A stretch of DNA of 64,000 bases from Acanthopleura granulata (lineage: Eukaryota > Mollusca > Polyplacophora > Chitonida > Chitonidae), in the NCBI GenBank assembly GCA_016165875.1, contig JABBOT010000012.1:12274984-12338983 (forward strand), written 5' to 3'. Position 1 is the first letter of the stretch. Each line of letters opens with the position of its first letter. Position numbers and translations under genes: made by a program. This document shows positions 60,401 to 64,000 of this stretch, piece after piece. The notes below the pieces were generated by a model that worked only from the letters and a program-made list of their open reading frames with translations, did no database searches and was not told the DNA's origin.

Positions 60401-60732
60401 TAGGCCTACTATATACATACGACTAACATCCCAACAACACGGGGGAGTTCACCCCGGATTACACAAACCTCAGGCTGATTATACGTAGGCGACGATGATT
60501 AATTGATTGGGTGTTTGCGAGGTTCAGATTTACTGGAAAACGTGTCCGGAAACGTGACCAAACATGTCTGGTGCCAAAGACATTAACTATATTTAGTATA
60601 TAGCTGTTATTAATGAGTACGTGGCATGGCATCATGTAAGTCTGGCAATATGCGTAAATGACTTGATTCGCTCACTGTATGTATTGAAACACCAATGCAC
60701 CTGTAAACATAGCCATGTGATCCACCCCGAGT

Positions 60733-60838
60733 GGAGCTTTACGCCGTACTCAAGGTAATTTAAATTACACGAGGGTGGCCAACATTACAGTGGGAGGAAA
60801 CCGAACCATCCGCAGGTTAATCGCGGCCAGACCTGAGA
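60733..60838 (-). mobile_element. type A SINE fragment
   Basis: GCTTTACGCCGTACTCAAGG, ACGAGGGTGGCCAACATTAC, AGTGGGAGGAAACCGAACCA, TCCGCAGGTTAATCGC. Tail and head are missing. Confidence 0.7.
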
Positions 60839-61330
60839 GGTACGGATCGAGAATAGAGGAATGTGCCGTTACCGAAATAACATCTACCGGTAACGAAAGA
60901 CAGGAAAAAAGTAGCCTGTCTCTAATCAACAGCAATTATTTCCGAGTGGACAATATATCCGTTCCTTAATAATTACACATATAGGCCCTGCGTGCGTTTA
61001 GCCCAAAAGGATTTCTGCCTGTCTACGTCTCAGTGTAAATGTAGGGATATATATGACGACAGGTCCAAATGTCAAAGTCGTCACAACCAAGATTTTTCGG
61101 CAACTCAGTATTCAACAATTATAACTCAGTATTCAATAATTATAACGGTGAAATCGAATAATTTAAGGTTGTAGGCCTACATTGCCAAAAGGCATTATTC
61201 TTCAATGGCAGTGGCAACTTTTATGAAAACAAATGTTCTTCACTTTAGTCTAGTTGCACCATCATTTCTGTGTTAGATGTCATTTGCGAAGGAAAAGATA
61301 TACAACGGTATTTTTTTTCCCTGTGTATGT

Positions 61331-61925
61331 TCAATTAGATGAGGTTGCTCACACAATGAAATTTGCATTAGGTCGCCAGCGATGTTCAAATTTCACGACC
61401 CAGACCTGCCTTATACTCTCCAGAGCGGCGATGCGGCCTGACTTTTAGACCGGCCTTCTACGTCCAAGAAACGCGTCTAACATAGGCCTAAGACTGCTAT
61501 AGAACTACTCTCTGGAAACCTTGGTGACTACATACCATTTTATTTAGCCTGTCTAAATTATTCTGGTCTCCGTTGCTTACCTAAAGGAAATCCAAAACGA
61601 CTCTCTCTCGACTGGCTTAAAGCACTCCGAGATCTTCAACGCGTAACGACTATGGACAGTTCTGGCAACTATCACTCGGGGATACCACTCTTGAGCTATA
61701 AAAATACCTTATATGGGCTAAATAACATATATTACATATATGTTTCCAGGGAGGAGTTTTATAACAGTTTAAGCCCCATGTTAGACTTGTTTCGCGGGCT
61801 TAGAGGGGCGTTGTGAAAATTAGACCGCATCGCCACGGGGTTGACTATAGTGCAGGTGTCAGACGTGAAATTTGACCGTCGCGTCATTTCCAATGCAAAT
61901 TTCAACGTCTGAGCAACCTCGAACT
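61331..61925. mobile_element. foldback element with about 175-bp arms (family FB2)
   Basis: The left arm (61331-61505) pairs with the reverse complement of the right arm (about 61755-61925). Pairs include GAGGTTGCTCACACAATGAA with GCAAATTTCAACGTCTGAGC (inverse), GCGGCGATGCGGCCTGAC with TAGACCGCATCGCCACGG, and AACGCGTCTAACATAGGC with CCCATGTTAGACTTGTTTCG. Loop about 250 bp, no coding frame. A non-autonomous inverted-repeat transposon is the likely source. Confidence 0.75.
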
Positions 61926-61929
61926 AATA

Positions 61930-62890
61930 GTCGGTTTCATAAATAAGCAAAATTCCGACAAAGCGTGAACTCGTATGGTCTTTTGTCATTATCATTTTTC
62001 CATTGTTAAAATTTTAAATGTATAAATGATCGAGTATTAACGCCTGCGATGTGTTGAACTTGAAGAAAGAAAATAATAAATTAAAAAAAAGGCAAAACGG
62101 AAAAGAACTGGTAGGTTAGGTCACGTAAAGGACGCTTATTTTTGTAGGCGATAATTAATGAGGTTGAAAAAAAGCCGTGGTGGGGTAAATTATGATTATA
62201 TATATGCATGTATATATAGAGAGAGTTACAGAAAGAAAGTAATGCAGAATTACAGTGTGCACAAGTATAAATACAACATATTTCTCCGAAAACCTCATTT
62301 GTGTTTATCTGGAACCCTCGATTTTAGAAAATCATACATGTAATGTATAGGGGTAGGCCTGCATACAATACGCTTTCAATAAAAAAAAAAACCCACAAGA
62401 GGAAGCAGAATCAAGGGAGGCTACTCGTCTCGACGACTCCTTTTAAAGCTAAATTCACACTGTGCAAAGGAAATCGGACCGAGGCCCGAAAGGTATTCGT
62501 GAGCGATAAGGTTTTCGAAGAGCTGTATTCACACACGAGAAATTCGGTACACGGATTCGGTGTCCTAAGTAAATTTATTTCTTGAATAAACTGGTCGTCA
62601 TTTAGTTTTGCGATGGATCTTCAGATGAAATTCGTTACGGCTCCACGAACAGTTTTCCGTGCCTTGTGCGAACGTAGCTTAGGAGGGTCTCGACGGTGGA
62701 ATCGGGACAGGAAGATCTTTAAGGACTAGAAAGTAATATTTTCAATCCAAACACACGCAAGTAAAAATCTGTGACATTGTGATGAGCAATACATGTAAAT
62801 GTAATGACCTTTGGAATATATTTTGGGTTTATTTTTCTTAGTTTGATGTTGGTGTGGGAAAGGAGGGTCAAGACGACTTGACGACGCTCT
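61930..62890. other. upstream region of the attractin-like gene
   Basis: No coding exon recognised. The segment just before the start codon includes CTTGACGACGCTCTTCCGG and is less AT-rich than its surroundings, compatible with a promoter and 5' UTR. Open frames at 62158-62585 show no family resemblance. Confidence 0.35.
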
Positions 62891-62902
62891 TCCGGTTAGA
62901 AA

Positions 62903-63138
62903 ATGGCGAACCCAAGATTGTTTGTGCTGGACATGAAGTTTAAGTCCAGATGGAAAATGAACGCGTTACAGACAGTCTTGGGTGTCGTTTTCGCTCTGTG
63001 CTATATGTCATTGTGCTGTGAGGCGTATACAAAATGTGGAGCGTCAGTTTGTGACTTCGGAGTGTGTACGAATGGGACATGTAAGTGTTTGCCGGGATGG
63101 ACTGGCCAGACATGCGGACACTGTGTTGGTCGAATTAG
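62903..63138 (+). CDS. first exon of attractin-like protein (partial, runs off window)
   Basis: The ATG at 62903 (AAAATGGCG context) opens MANPRLFVLDMKFKSRWK, then a hydrophobic signal-type segment (LQTVLGVVFALCYMSLCC). A cysteine-rich EGF-like module follows: KCGASVCDFGVCTNGTCKCL, PGWTGQTCGHCVGRI. The frame ends with two spare bases at a GTAAGA donor (63139). An N-terminal EGF module ending GxxCxxCxGR directly after the signal peptide is how attractin and attractin-like 1 begin, before their CUB domain; these are large Kelch-repeat membrane glycoproteins. The CUB exon was not found in the remaining 860 bp. Another EGF-containing secreted protein is possible, so no symbol is given. Confidence 0.62.
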
Positions 63139-64000
63139 GTAAGAAATTATATCTTTGAGTGTTTCCTCTCAGTTTTGTACTTATTTAAGCCTTTTGAAAC
63201 TTATGCATTTGTCTACGGAGTTCATTTCTTGCGTCACTGTTGACTGTATTGGTGCCGTCAATTATAAGTGTAATCGTAAACTTAACTTATTTAATTTAGT
63301 GTACATTATTCTAAATGAGTTTTAATTTTGGGGGCTAAATACTGTTTGCTGGTCGCACTTTTCCAATGTCACTGGTTGAAAATCTGTGGTGTCATCCAGG
63401 ATTCATGTACCTGTACATATAAGCCTATATTCATGGTTCAACAAATGTGTACATTACATGAAATCTTGGTACTACCTACTGGTATTAAGCTTTATATCAG
63501 CCGTTTGATTACTTTTAATCCAAGACAGCCCACCTGCCAGTTCGCTTTGTATTTGAGTAAATCTCTTGTACTCTCTCTGTGTACTGAGATACATACACTA
63601 CAGACATGACAAGGTGCATACTGTACATGTGTTAAACCATACATGTAGTGAACATCAATGGCTTTACTGGCTCATGCATCTCAGACAACACACCAACACA
63701 CAAACTGTTACAATGCTAAAAATTTTATTTAAACATAACACTTGACATTGATATATCATAAAATTGAAAGATAAAAAAGGAATATGTGCAGCAAACAGTA
63801 GTATTGGATTTCAGTAAAACACTTTGGAATAGTAATAACCATGTACTTTATACATGCACCTCAACTCTGTTGGTCCAGCTGAATATGGGCAGTCAGAATC
63901 TTTCTCTGCTTTTGTGATACTCCGTAATGACCAGTGGCTTATCTACCATAGCTCTACATGTTGTGATGTATGCACAATGTATTTAATATGTGTGTGAAAT
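63139..64000 (+). other. intron 1 of the attractin-like gene (to window edge)
   Basis: AT-rich, no exon recognised. Several GTACATG/CATGTA motifs but no complete SINE. The second coding exon should lie beyond 64000. Confidence 0.5.

Overview
This window is animal nuclear DNA. It has short phase-matched exons with GT..AG borders, long AT-rich introns, AATAAA signals and many tRNA-derived SINEs and inverted-repeat elements, with no bacterial-style gene packing. The dominant SINE (tail reading (TTTA)n then GATTGGTGTTTTACGCC on one strand) and the protein sequences suggest a lophotrochozoan, most likely a mollusc or close relative. That is an inference from pattern memory; no species can be named.

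Seven protein genes are supported. Exons were assembled by eye, using splice phase and similarity to known families. (1) 8.06-11.63 kb, + strand: a divergent T-box transcription factor, with a possible first exon at 6565-6622. (2) 16.54-22.53 kb, - strand: the coiled-coil protein SPATA24, 6 exons, 244 aa. (3) 25.75-36.57 kb, - strand: N-acetylglucosamine kinase NAGK, 10 exons, 345 aa, complete. (4) 38.91-40.59 kb, + strand: TMEM230, 3 coding exons, 115 aa. (5) 43.38-51.23 kb, + strand: the L-type lectin cargo receptor VIP36/VIPL (LMAN2/LMAN2L), 9 exons, 334 aa. (6) 54.42-54.80 kb, + strand: the complex III assembly factor UQCC2, one exon, 125 aa. (7) 62.90-63.14 kb, + strand: the first exon of a secreted or membrane EGF-containing protein, probably attractin; the gene continues past the right edge.

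The genes are unrelated housekeeping and developmental genes, not a pathway or operon. NAGK and TMEM230 are divergent, with their start codons 2.3 kb apart and palindromic repeat elements in that gap and in NAGK intron 1. SPATA24 and NAGK lie in tandem on the minus strand.

The space between exons is largely repeats. There are at least six tRNA-derived SINE types, several foldback/MITE families with long terminal inverted repeats, a 21-bp minisatellite whose unit encodes heptads, and microsatellites. The most unusual items are: a 39-bp array with a ~155-bp higher-order period, built from the exon 5/intron 5 splice junction of the lectin gene; a SINE in the same gene whose internal segment has become a minisatellite; an expected GT donor in SPATA24 that reads AT; and a tandem pair of similar exons in SPATA24. 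I found no evidence of a CRISPR array, operon, virus or toxin system.
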